DNA of 30,051 nt from DATLED01 sp046597375 (GTDB taxonomy: Bacteria; Actinomycetota; Acidimicrobiia; Acidimicrobiales; CADCTF01), in the NCBI GenBank assembly GCA_046597375.1, contig JBKJKM010000052.1:1-30051 (forward strand). Direction: 5' to 3'. The translations under genes were made by a program, and so were the position numbers. Below the pieces are notes generated by a model. It did not search any database. It saw nothing but the letters and a program-made list of their open reading frames with translations, and was not told the origin of the DNA. Shown here one piece after another: positions 22,713-29,508 of the stretch; position 1 is the stretch's first letter, and each line of letters begins with the position of its first letter.

Positions 22713-23717
22713 ATGCGAATCGAATCGGCGGTGACCTCGATCAGCTGGATCCCCTCGGAGGCGGTCGAGGGCATGACGAAGATGCCCTTCGAGTCGGGGG
22801 TGGCCCACTACGACGGGCCGCCTCCCGAGGTGGTCGAAGGGACAGCGACGCTCGAGGAACTCCGAGCCGGCGACCGGTACCGGTTCGCCAATCGGCTCGA
22901 GGCCTGGGTGGAGGTGGAGGACGGGGTGATCACGGCGTCGGGCTATGGCGAGGCCAGCCGCGGTCACATCGGCTCGACGACGATGAAGGTCGGCAAGAAG
23001 CTCACGTTCGAAGCCGTGCCGCTCCCCGACCGCCAGAGCCAGCCCGAGGTCGGCGACGGCTGGGTGCGGTTCACCCAGACGTGCGGTGGTCGCACCGGCG
23101 TGCCGGCCCCTCGCCGGGTGAACCATCCGCCGTTCGTGCAGTTCCGGGCTCCGCTGGCGTGGAGCACGCTGTCGATGACCGTCCACGCCGACGGACGGGT
23201 GGAGCACGAACTCAGCGGCGCCTCACCCTTTCCTCGTCACTGGGTCTACGGAACCGACGGCAAGCTCTCCCACAAGTCCGGCCTCGTCGACTTCAAAGAC
23301 TGGTATCGACACGCCTTCGGGAAACACACACCCTGGGGGGACGAGGAGTCGCCGGCCCTCGTGGCTGAAGTCGAGTCGGCCCTGGAGCGCGAGCTGTCGG
23401 TCTCGTTGATGCGCGCCGACCGGAAGCCATCGATCATGAAGCTCACCCAGGGCACCGTCATCTGCCAGCAAGGGCAGCCGGGTGACGAACTCTTTCTCAT
23501 CCTCGACGGCATCATCTCCGTCAGCGTCGACGACGCCGTGGTAGCCGAGCTCGGCCCCGGCGCCATGCTCGGCGAGCGGGCCGTCCTCGAGGGCGGTCTG
23601 CGCACGTCCACGCTGACGTGCCTCACGGCCTGTAGGGTCGCCGCCGCCCCGGCGGATGCCATCGACCGGGACAAGCTGGTCGAGCTGAGCGGCAGCCACC
23701 GGCGGGAGGAGGAATAG
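22713..23717 (+). CDS. protein with novel N-terminal domain and C-terminal cyclic-nucleotide-binding domain
   Basis: 334 residues. Residues 240-325 are a cNMP-binding barrel: MKLTQGTVICQQGQPGDELFLILDG and a phosphate cassette LGERAVLEGGLRTST with Glu288 and Arg297. Residues 1-215 match no family I know; they are beta-rich with many Trp, Gly and His (GRTGVPAPRRVNHPPFVQF, then WVYGTDGKLSHKSGLVDFKDWYRHAFG) and could be a catalytic or lipid-binding domain, but I see no known active site. The gene is divergent from the cyclase gene and the following hydrolase starts 4 nt after its stop, so it is likely the cyclase's effector. Confidence 0.82.
   Translation: MRIESAVTSISWIPSEAVEGMTKMPFESGVAHYDGPPPEVVEGTATLEELRAGDRYRFANRLEAWVEVEDGVITASGYGEASRGHIGSTTMKVGKKLTFEAVPLPDRQSQPEVGDGWVRFTQTCGGRTGVPAPRRVNHPPFVQFRAPLAWSTLSMTVHADGRVEHELSGASPFPRHWVYGTDGKLSHKSGLVDFKDWYRHAFGKHTPWGDEESPALVAEVESALERELSVSLMRADRKPSIMKLTQGTVICQQGQPGDELFLILDGIISVSVDDAVVAELGPGAMLGERAVLEGGLRTSTLTCLTACRVAAAPADAIDRDKLVELSGSHRREEE
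23705..23713 (+). promoter_or_regulatory. strong ribosome binding site fixing a TTG start
   Basis: GGAGGAGGA lies inside the last codons of the cNMP-effector gene, 8 nt before TTG 23722. It supports TTG as the true start of the metallo-hydrolase gene and tight translation of both genes from one message. Confidence 0.65.
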
Positions 23718-23721
23718 GCGC

Positions 23722-24558
23722 TTGCGGGTCTGGGTGTGCGGAGTCCGCGGGTCGACCCCGGCGCCCGGTCCGGAGTTCGTCCGCTACGGCGGCAACACCT
23801 CGTGTGTGGCCCTCGGGCACGCCGATGCTCCTCCGACACTGATCCTCGATGCCGGCACCGGGATCCGCCGCCTCGGAGGCCTTCTCGCGGGCGCCCCGTT
23901 CGAAGGCGCCCTCCTCCTGGGGCACCTGCACTGGGATCACACCCAGGGCCTCCCGTTCTCGCCCTCGCTCGACTCCCCGGGTTCGACCGTGGCGCTGCAC
24001 CTCCCGGCCCAGGGGGATCCCGTCGAGGTGCTCAGCCGAGCGATGTCACCGCCCCACTTCCCCATTCTCCCGACTGACCTGCGGGGAAACTGGTCGTTCA
24101 CGTCCCTCGAGGCCGGGACCCACACGATCGCCGGCTTCGACGTTCTCGCCCTCGACATCCCCCACAAGGGCGGTCGCACCTTCGGCTACCGGATCACCTC
24201 GCCGGGAAGCGAAGCCTCGATCGCCTACCTGTCCGACCACTGGCCGATCTCGGTCGCACCTGGTCCGGACGGGCTCGGCGACTATCACCCGGCCGTACTC
24301 GAGCTCTGCACCGGGGTCGACGTGATCCTGCACGACGCGCAGTACACGGCGGCCGAGCTTCCAGGCCGGAAGGACTTCGGGCACTCGGCCATCGAGTACG
24401 CCGTCGGCCTGAGCGAGCGCTGCGGCTCGGCGATGCTGCTCTACCACCACGATCCCAACCGCACCGACGACGCCCTCGACGCCCTCGTTGCCCCCTACGC
24501 AGCCCACGTCCCACCCATCGCCGCCGCCTACGAAGGCCAGGTCATCGACCTCCCCTGA
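23722..24558 (+). CDS. metallo-beta-lactamase-fold hydrolase, possible phosphodiesterase
   Basis: 278 residues. Metal motif HLHWDH (68-73, first ligands His68, His70, Asp72, His73), preceded by RGSTP (9-13), GGNTSC (23-28) and DAGTG (43-47), as in the PhnP/RNase Z branch. Later metal ligands are probable in DIPHKGGRTFGY, LSDH and HDAQY. This branch includes phosphodiesterases for cyclic phosphates and nucleotides, RNases and lactonases, so a cyclic-nucleotide phosphodiesterase is possible given the cyclase and cNMP-binding genes beside it; that is an inference from position. TTG 23722 is set by the GGAGGAGGA site. Confidence 0.85.
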   Translation: MRVWVCGVRGSTPAPGPEFVRYGGNTSCVALGHADAPPTLILDAGTGIRRLGGLLAGAPFEGALLLGHLHWDHTQGLPFSPSLDSPGSTVALHLPAQGDPVEVLSRAMSPPHFPILPTDLRGNWSFTSLEAGTHTIAGFDVLALDIPHKGGRTFGYRITSPGSEASIAYLSDHWPISVAPGPDGLGDYHPAVLELCTGVDVILHDAQYTAAELPGRKDFGHSAIEYAVGLSERCGSAMLLYHHDPNRTDDALDALVAPYAAHVPPIAAAYEGQVIDLP

Positions 24559-24628
24559 GCGCCGCCGCAGAGCGAGACCGTCGAGCGGAAAGGCCTCGGC
24601 CCGAAGGGCGGCGCCACAGAGCGAGACC
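24556..24628 (+). repeat. GCAGAGCGAG-core repeat, two direct copies
   Basis: Copy 2a begins at the TGA stop (24556) and shares 24 of 27 nt with 788-814. Copy 2b (24611-24628) repeats GCGCC and CAGAGCGAGACC with GCCG replaced by A. In addition GCGCCGCC (24559-24566) can pair with GGCGGCGC (24607-24614), enclosing copy 2a in a hairpin between two convergent genes. A terminator or a repeat mobile element remnant are both possible. Confidence 0.6.
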
Positions 24629-24633
24629 AATGT

Positions 24634-26079
24634 TCACGCGATGCGGACCAAACGCATGGTGTCGGTGGTGCGGTTGGGATCGACGGGCGACCCGACGAGC
24701 ACGGCCACGAGCTCCCCACTTCGCACGAGCCCCCGTTCGACGACCGTCTTCACGGCGAACCAGACGACATCATCGGTGGACTCGTGGCGATCGGTCAGGA
24801 CGGGCGTGATCCCCCACGCCACCGAGAGCTGCTGTGCGGTCCTTGGCGACGGCGTTGCCGCGATCACCGGCATGGGTGGACGGAAGCGGCTGATGGCGCG
24901 CGCCGTGGCGCCGGTGTTCGTGCAGGCGATGATGGCGGACACGTCGGCGTCGACGGCGGCCCGCCAGGCGGCAGCGGACACGGCGGCCGTAATCCGAACG
25001 TCGGAGGTACCGCCGCCGGCGCGTTGCGCCGCCGTCTGCACGCGACCGAGGCCGCGCCCCCAACCGGCGTAGTCGAAGTCGCGCTCGGCCCGCTCGGCGA
25101 TGCGGCTCATGGTCGCCACGGCCTCGGCCGCGTGGTGACCGATGGCCGTCTCCGCCGAGAGCATCAGGGCTGACGTCCCGTCGAAGACCGCGTTGGCAAT
25201 GTCCGTAACCTCGGCGCGCGTCGGTGTTGGCGCACGCACCATCGACTCGAGCATCTGGGTGGCCGTGATGACCGGCCGGCCGAAGGCGACCCCGAGGCGG
25301 ATGATGCGTTTCTGGTGGTGCGGGACGTCCTCGAGCGCGCACCGCAGGCCGAGGTCGCCGCGGGCGACCATGACGCCGTCGGCCACGGCGATGATGCTCT
25401 GGAGGTCGTCGACGGCTTCCTGGGTCTCGATCTTGGCGATGAGCATCGCGTCGGCCCGCACGGCGCGAGCCGCTTCGATGTCCACCGCCGACCGGACGAA
25501 GGAGACGGCAACGGCATCGACCTCGGCGTCAGCCACGATTTCGAGCAGTCTCAGATCGTCCTCCGTCGGAGAGGAGATCGTGGTGCGCTCGGGCGGGAGG
25601 GCCACACCGGGACGTCCCTGGGCCAGGCCCTCCGTGAGGACTCGGGCCTGGGCCCTGTTGCCGTCGACGTCCTCGACCACCAGGCGGATGCTGCCGTCAC
25701 CGAAGGCAACGTGGTCGCCCGGTTCCAACTCGTCGAGCAGTGAGGCATGGTCGATGGCGACTCGCGCAGCGTCGCTTCGGTCATCGGATCCCGACGTGGG
25801 GACGAGGTCGACCGACGTTCCCTCCGTCAAACGCACGCCGCCCTCGGGAAACTCGGCCGCCCGGATCTTCGGTCCCGGCAGGTCAGCCATGACGCCGACG
25901 AATCGCCGGGCACGATTGGCGGCGGACCGCACTCGTCCGATGCGTTCCACCGTCTCCTCGACGGGGCCGTGCGAGAGCGACAGGCGCGCCATGTCCATGC
26001 CCGCTTCGATCAGGTCGTCGAGAGCGTCGGGCGACTCGGTCGCCGGACCGATGGTGGCGACGATCTTCGTGCGCCTCAC
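24634..26079 (-). CDS. pyk: pyruvate kinase, predicted potassium-independent
   Basis: 481 residues from GTG 26079. It converts phosphoenolpyruvate and ADP to pyruvate and ATP. TIM-barrel motifs IAKIETQEAVDDL (catalytic Lys and metal Glu), ARGDLGL and TATQMLESM are present, with a B domain at about 80-165 and the C-terminal regulatory domain. Unusual residues: the K+-site motif reads RLSLSHG (Ser34 where Asn is normal), Leu67 replaces Thr after Asp66, and Lys71 replaces the Glu of GPEIR. In studied pyruvate kinases, Lys at that place goes with independence from K+. The start overlaps the DNA-ligase stop as GTGA (26079-26076). Confidence 0.93.
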   Translation of the reverse strand: MRRTKIVATIGPATESPDALDDLIEAGMDMARLSLSHGPVEETVERIGRVRSAANRARRFVGVMADLPGPKIRAAEFPEGGVRLTEGTSVDLVPTSGSDDRSDAARVAIDHASLLDELEPGDHVAFGDGSIRLVVEDVDGNRAQARVLTEGLAQGRPGVALPPERTTISSPTEDDLRLLEIVADAEVDAVAVSFVRSAVDIEAARAVRADAMLIAKIETQEAVDDLQSIIAVADGVMVARGDLGLRCALEDVPHHQKRIIRLGVAFGRPVITATQMLESMVRAPTPTRAEVTDIANAVFDGTSALMLSAETAIGHHAAEAVATMSRIAERAERDFDYAGWGRGLGRVQTAAQRAGGGTSDVRITAAVSAAAWRAAVDADVSAIIACTNTGATARAISRFRPPMPVIAATPSPRTAQQLSVAWGITPVLTDRHESTDDVVWFAVKTVVERGLVRSGELVAVLVGSPVDPNRTTDTMRLVRIA

Positions 26080-27155
26080 GCCCCGAACACTTCCGCCAGC
26101 ACCTCGGGCACGACCGACTCGAGCTGGTCGTAGCGACAACTGTCCGGGTTGCGATCCGGACGCCATCTCACGAACTGCCCGGCGTGCCGGAGGCGGTCTC
26201 CCTGCAACTGGTCGTAGGCGATCTCGACGACCCGCTCGCACCTCAGCGGCTCCCACGACAGGTCCTTTTTGGCGTTCCACCGGCTCGTGGCGCCGGGAAG
26301 CCGTTGCGGGCCTTCCTGGGAAGCCGCCTCCGCCCACTGGCGCCATGGGTGACCCTCCAGCGCGCCCTGGCGCAGTGGCGCCAACTCGTCGACCAGTGCG
26401 GCGCGCGTCGCCATCGGAAAGGCCCCGATCACGCCGATGTGATGCAGCGTGCCGCCCCCGTCGAACAACCCGAGCAGGAGCGAGCCAACGATCGGGCCGC
26501 TCTTGTGCCATCGGAACCCTGCGACGACGCAGTCGGCGGTGCGGGCGTGCTTCACCTTGATGTGTGTGCGCTCGCTCTCGCGGTACGTCGTGTCCAGCCG
26601 CTTGGCCACCACCCCATCGAGCCCCGCCCCCTCGAAGCGATCGAACCAGTCGCGTGCCACCTCCGGATCGCGTGTCGACGGCGTGAGGTACAGCGGAGGC
26701 TTCACTCCGGCCAAGACCTCGGTCAGCGTCCTCCACCGTTCCGAGAGGGGAAGGGATCGTGCGTCGACGTCGCCGAGAGCAAGGAGGTCGAAGGCGACGA
26801 ACGACGCCGGGATCTCGAGGGCGAGCTTCTTCACGCGCGACTCTGCCGGGTGCATGCGCAGCTGCAGCGCATCGAAGTCGAGGCCGGACGGCGTCGCCAC
26901 CACGATCTCGCCATCGAGGACGACGCGGTCGGGGAGCTGCTCGCGCATCGGCTCCAAGAGCTCCGGGAAGTAGCGCGTGAGCGGACGCTCGTTGCGGCTT
27001 CCGAGGTACACCTCTTCGCCGGAGCGGAATGCGATGCAGCGGAAGCCATCCCACTTCGGCTCGTAGGCGAACCCCTCACCCACCGGAAGCTCCTTGGCCG
27101 CTTTGGCGAGCATCGGGGCGACAGGAGGTCGAACCGGAAGGTCGTCGAGGTCCAT
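26076..27155 (-). CDS. ATP-dependent DNA ligase, LigC-like
   Basis: 359 residues. Nucleotidyltransferase motifs: I YEPKWDGFRC with adenylated Lys34, III VAFDLLAL, IV DGVVAKRLD, V THIKVKH; the OB-fold follows (about 215-350) with RWNAKKDLSWEPLRCERVVEIAYDQ. Size and layout match LigC, an actinobacterial ligase considered a backup for repair, without polymerase or nuclease domains; no Ku gene is in the window. TAGACA (27167-27162), a near-consensus -10, is 6 nt before the ATG. The overlapping downstream gene is pyruvate kinase, an uncommon partner. Confidence 0.92.
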   Translation of the reverse strand: MDLDDLPVRPPVAPMLAKAAKELPVGEGFAYEPKWDGFRCIAFRSGEEVYLGSRNERPLTRYFPELLEPMREQLPDRVVLDGEIVVATPSGLDFDALQLRMHPAESRVKKLALEIPASFVAFDLLALGDVDARSLPLSERWRTLTEVLAGVKPPLYLTPSTRDPEVARDWFDRFEGAGLDGVVAKRLDTTYRESERTHIKVKHARTADCVVAGFRWHKSGPIVGSLLLGLFDGGGTLHHIGVIGAFPMATRAALVDELAPLRQGALEGHPWRQWAEAASQEGPQRLPGATSRWNAKKDLSWEPLRCERVVEIAYDQLQGDRLRHAGQFVRWRPDRNPDSCRYDQLESVVPEVLAEVFGA

Positions 27156-27218
27156 CCCGACTGTCTAACCGGTCGCAATCCCTCGACGACACGACGTCGA
27201 AGTCGACAGACTCGGCCA

Positions 27219-28154
27219 GTGACAACGCGCATGCACAGCGAGGAGATCGACGTCGACGATGCGCTCGTCCGTCGACTTCTCCTGGCCCAGTTGCCTGAAC
27301 TCGCAGACCAGCCGCTCGCCATCGTGGAGCCATGGGGAACCGACAACGCGATCTGGCGACTCGGTGACGACCTCGTAGTTCGCCTGCCACGGATCGGCTG
27401 GGCGAAAGGACAGATCGCACGGGAAGCCACATGGTTGCCCCAGATCGCGCCGCACCTCGCAGTCGCCGTGCCCGAGCCGATCGCCGTGGGCGAACCGGGC
27501 GAGGACTATCCCTACCCCTGGGCCGTCCACCGGTGGATCCCGGGCGAGGGCGCCACGCTCGACCGGATCGACGATCCCGTGAGGTTCGCCCTCGATCTGG
27601 CCGAGGTCGTTCTCGGCCTTCGACGCGTTCCGACGGCGGCCGCGCCACAGGCCCGGAACCGGGCCCGGCCGCTCCGCGACTACGACCAGGCCACCCGCCA
27701 AGCCATCGAGTACGCCAGCGCCCTGATCGACGCATCTGCGGCAACGGCAGTCTGGGACGAGGCGCTCGCCGCGTCGCCCTATGACGGCACCGCCGTCTGG
27801 GTCCAGGGTGATCTGGAGGGCAACTGCCTCGTGCGGAAGGGTCAGCTGTGTGGCGTCGTCGACTGGGGGTCGGCGTGCGTAGGCGATCCTGCCGTCGACG
27901 TGCAGGTCGTGTGGTCACCCTTGTTCACGGACGAGTCCCGTCGAGCCTTCCTCGATGCCCTCGAGGTCGATGACGCCACGCTCGCCCGTAGTCGCGGTGC
28001 GGCGATCAACCAGGCCTGTGCCGCACTGCCGTATTACCTGCACACCTACCCACTGATCGTCGAGCGGTCGTGGCACAAGCTGGCTGCGCTCGGCGTGGGG
28101 CCCTCACCTGGGTATGATGGCGGCGCGGTGATGCACCGCACCGAAGGGGAGTAG
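27219..28154 (+). CDS. aminoglycoside-phosphotransferase-fold protein, altered catalytic loop
   Basis: 311 residues from GTG 27219, which has CAGACT 6 nt upstream; ATG 27231 would give 307 and matches how relatives start. The N-lobe has GTDNAIWRLGDDLVVRLPR, and the C-lobe loop VWVQGDLEGNCLV stands where HGDLHPGN is usual: the catalytic Asp198 and Asn202 remain, His is replaced by Gln196, and the loop is one residue shorter. The metal Asp215 in VVDWG is kept. Activity may be reduced or directed to another small molecule; this does not predict drug resistance. Its last codons lie inside the riboswitch that serves the next gene. Confidence 0.85.
   Translation: MTTRMHSEEIDVDDALVRRLLLAQLPELADQPLAIVEPWGTDNAIWRLGDDLVVRLPRIGWAKGQIAREATWLPQIAPHLAVAVPEPIAVGEPGEDYPYPWAVHRWIPGEGATLDRIDDPVRFALDLAEVVLGLRRVPTAAAPQARNRARPLRDYDQATRQAIEYASALIDASAATAVWDEALAASPYDGTAVWVQGDLEGNCLVRKGQLCGVVDWGSACVGDPAVDVQVVWSPLFTDESRRAFLDALEVDDATLARSRGAAINQACAALPYYLHTYPLIVERSWHKLAALGVGPSPGYDGGAVMHRTEGE
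28113..28118 (+). promoter_or_regulatory. -10 hexamer upstream of the riboswitch
   Basis: TATGAT, close to the ideal TATAAT, inside the 3' end of the phosphotransferase gene. It predicts a transcript start near 28125, about 16 nt before the aptamer. No clear -35 is seen. Confidence 0.5.
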
Positions 28155-28258
28155 TCCCGTCCGGGCTCGATCGTCATTACGGCAGCGCTGCTGCCCGGTC
28201 GAGCCGCCCGTAGGGGTGGACCAGACCTTCGGCTCGACGTCTCGTCCAGCCGAAAGGG
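28141..28258 (+). promoter_or_regulatory. yybP-ykoY manganese riboswitch with SD-sequestering switch
   Basis: The conserved loop GGGGAGTAG (28146-28154) and the second conserved loop TCGTCATTACGG (28171-28182) are present. P1 pairs CCGAAGG (28141-28147) with CCTTCGG (28226-28232); an inner helix pairs GGCTCGA (28164-28170) with TCGAGCC (28199-28205), and a hairpin GGCAGC/GCTGCC lies at 28181-28195. The class senses Mn2+ and is often found before TerC/Alx genes. The 3' P1 strand CCTTCGGCT can instead pair with AGCCGAAAGG (28248-28257), which holds the ribosome site AAGGGA. Metal binding would then free translation. The aptamer match is from memory of the consensus, with no profile search. Confidence 0.88.
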
Positions 28259-28265
28259 AACCTCC

Positions 28266-29309
28266 TTGTTCACCACCCGTGCGACCACGGTCGCCGCCGC
28301 CTCCGAAGGCGGCGTCGACTTCGTCTCCTTCGATGTCTCCGTCTGGGTATGGGCGGCGCTCGTCGCCACGCTTGCCCTGTTCCTGATCGCCGATCTCCTC
28401 CTGGTGCACCGCACGGCCCACGTGATCACGTTCAAGGAAGCGGCCATCGAGTCCGCCGTGTGGATCACGCTCGGCTTGGCCTTCTCGCTCGTCCTTCTCG
28501 CCTGGCAGGGCGGCGGCGCGGCCGGCGAATACTTGGCCGGCTACCTGATCGAGAAGAGCCTGTCCATCGACAACGTCTTCGTGTGGGCGGTGATCTTCAG
28601 CTACTTCGGGGTCCCGCCGAAGTTCCAGTTCCGCGTCCTCTTCTGGGGCATCTTCGGGGCGCTTGTCCTGCGGGCCGTGTTCATCTTCGCTGGTGTGGCG
28701 TTGATCGAACGGTTCGACTGGATCCTCTACGTGTTCGGCGCGTTCCTGGTGGTCACCGCGGTGCGCATCGCGCGCCACGACGAAGGCGAGATCCACCCCG
28801 ACAAGAACCCGGTCCTCCGACTCGTCCGACGCCTGATCCCCTCGGCCAACGACTACGACGGCCAGAAGCTGTTCACGAAGAAGAACGGCAAGCGCCTGGC
28901 CACGCCACTGTTCGCCGTCCTGATCCTCATCGAAACGACGGACGTCGTGTTCGCCGTCGACTCGATCCCCGCCATTCTGGCGGTGAGCCGCGAGCAGTTC
29001 ATCGTGTTCGCGTCCAACGCCTTCGCCATCCTCGGTTTGCGTGCCCTGTACTTCTGCCTCGCGGGGATGCGTGACCGGTTCCGCTACCTCAACATCGGCC
29101 TTGGCGTCATTCTCGGATTCGTCGGCGTGAAGATGCTCGTTTCCGGCGTCTATCACTTCCCGACCTGGGCCAGTCTGGCGGTCATCACCGGCGTCTTGAC
29201 CGTGACGATCGTGGCGTCGCTCAGAGCCGAAGCGGGAGATACGAAAGACATGGATCTCGAAGTCGGACAGGGGTCAGCCGAGGAGGCTCGGGGTATGCCA
29301 AGGTCATGA
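28266..29309 (+). CDS. TerC/Alx-family manganese exporter
   Basis: 347 residues from TTG 28266, with AAGGGA (28254-28259) 6 nt upstream. About eight to nine membrane helices. The family's two acidic repeat motifs are intact: EKSLSIDNVFVW and, in the second half, ETTDVVFAVDSIPAIL, whose Asp and Glu form the presumed metal path. Alx/MeeF-type TerC proteins export Mn2+, and the riboswitch in front supports that role: high Mn2+ would switch translation on. The cytoplasmic loop between repeats (HPDKNPVLRLVRRLIP) is typical. Its stop overlaps the next start as ATGA (29306-29309). Confidence 0.93.
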   Translation: MFTTRATTVAAASEGGVDFVSFDVSVWVWAALVATLALFLIADLLLVHRTAHVITFKEAAIESAVWITLGLAFSLVLLAWQGGGAAGEYLAGYLIEKSLSIDNVFVWAVIFSYFGVPPKFQFRVLFWGIFGALVLRAVFIFAGVALIERFDWILYVFGAFLVVTAVRIARHDEGEIHPDKNPVLRLVRRLIPSANDYDGQKLFTKKNGKRLATPLFAVLILIETTDVVFAVDSIPAILAVSREQFIVFASNAFAILGLRALYFCLAGMRDRFRYLNIGLGVILGFVGVKMLVSGVYHFPTWASLAVITGVLTVTIVASLRAEAGDTKDMDLEVGQGSAEEARGMPRS

Positions 29310-29467
29310 ACGCCACCGTCCTCTGGATCATCGCCGTCGTCATCGCCATCATCGGCGTCGTGCAACTGCTGCAAGGACAGCTCATCCTCGGCATCATCCT
29401 GCTGGTCGTCGCCGCCGCCGTCGGCCCTGGTGGATGGACGGTGTTCAAGGGCCGCAACTCGCGCTAA
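29306..29467 (+). CDS. 53-residue membrane protein coupled to TerC
   Basis: ATG 29306 overlaps the TerC stop. Two hydrophobic segments (about 5-19 and 25-40) are joined by QLLQGQ and end in a GPGGW turn and a basic tail FKGRNSR, so it probably forms a helical hairpin in the membrane with the C-terminus inside. Small proteins with a GPGG end are common in actinobacteria and unstudied. Translational coupling to the Mn exporter suggests it may be a small partner or regulator of it. Too short for many gene finders. Confidence 0.75.
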   Translation: MNATVLWIIAVVIAIIGVVQLLQGQLILGIILLVVAAAVGPGGWTVFKGRNSR

Positions 29468-29470
29468 CAC

Positions 29471-29487
29471 GGCGGGATCTGCCCGCC
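29471..29487. terminator. hairpin after the TerC operon
   Basis: GGCGGG (29471-29476), loop ATCTG, CCCGCC (29482-29487): a 6-bp GC-only stem 3 nt after the stop of the small membrane protein, facing the HAD gene. No T-run. Likely the end of the riboswitch-led transcript. Confidence 0.45.
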
Positions 29488-29508
29488 ACACCGGCGCGGC
29501 GCGGCTCG

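Noticed and set aside
28226..28258. Rho-independent terminator as riboswitch output
   Set aside because: The 3' hairpin is followed by the ribosome site, not by a T-run, so translational control fits better.
28104..29156. 350-residue minus-strand ORF
   Set aside because: Antisense to TerC and the riboswitch; Glu/Asp/His-rich shadow.
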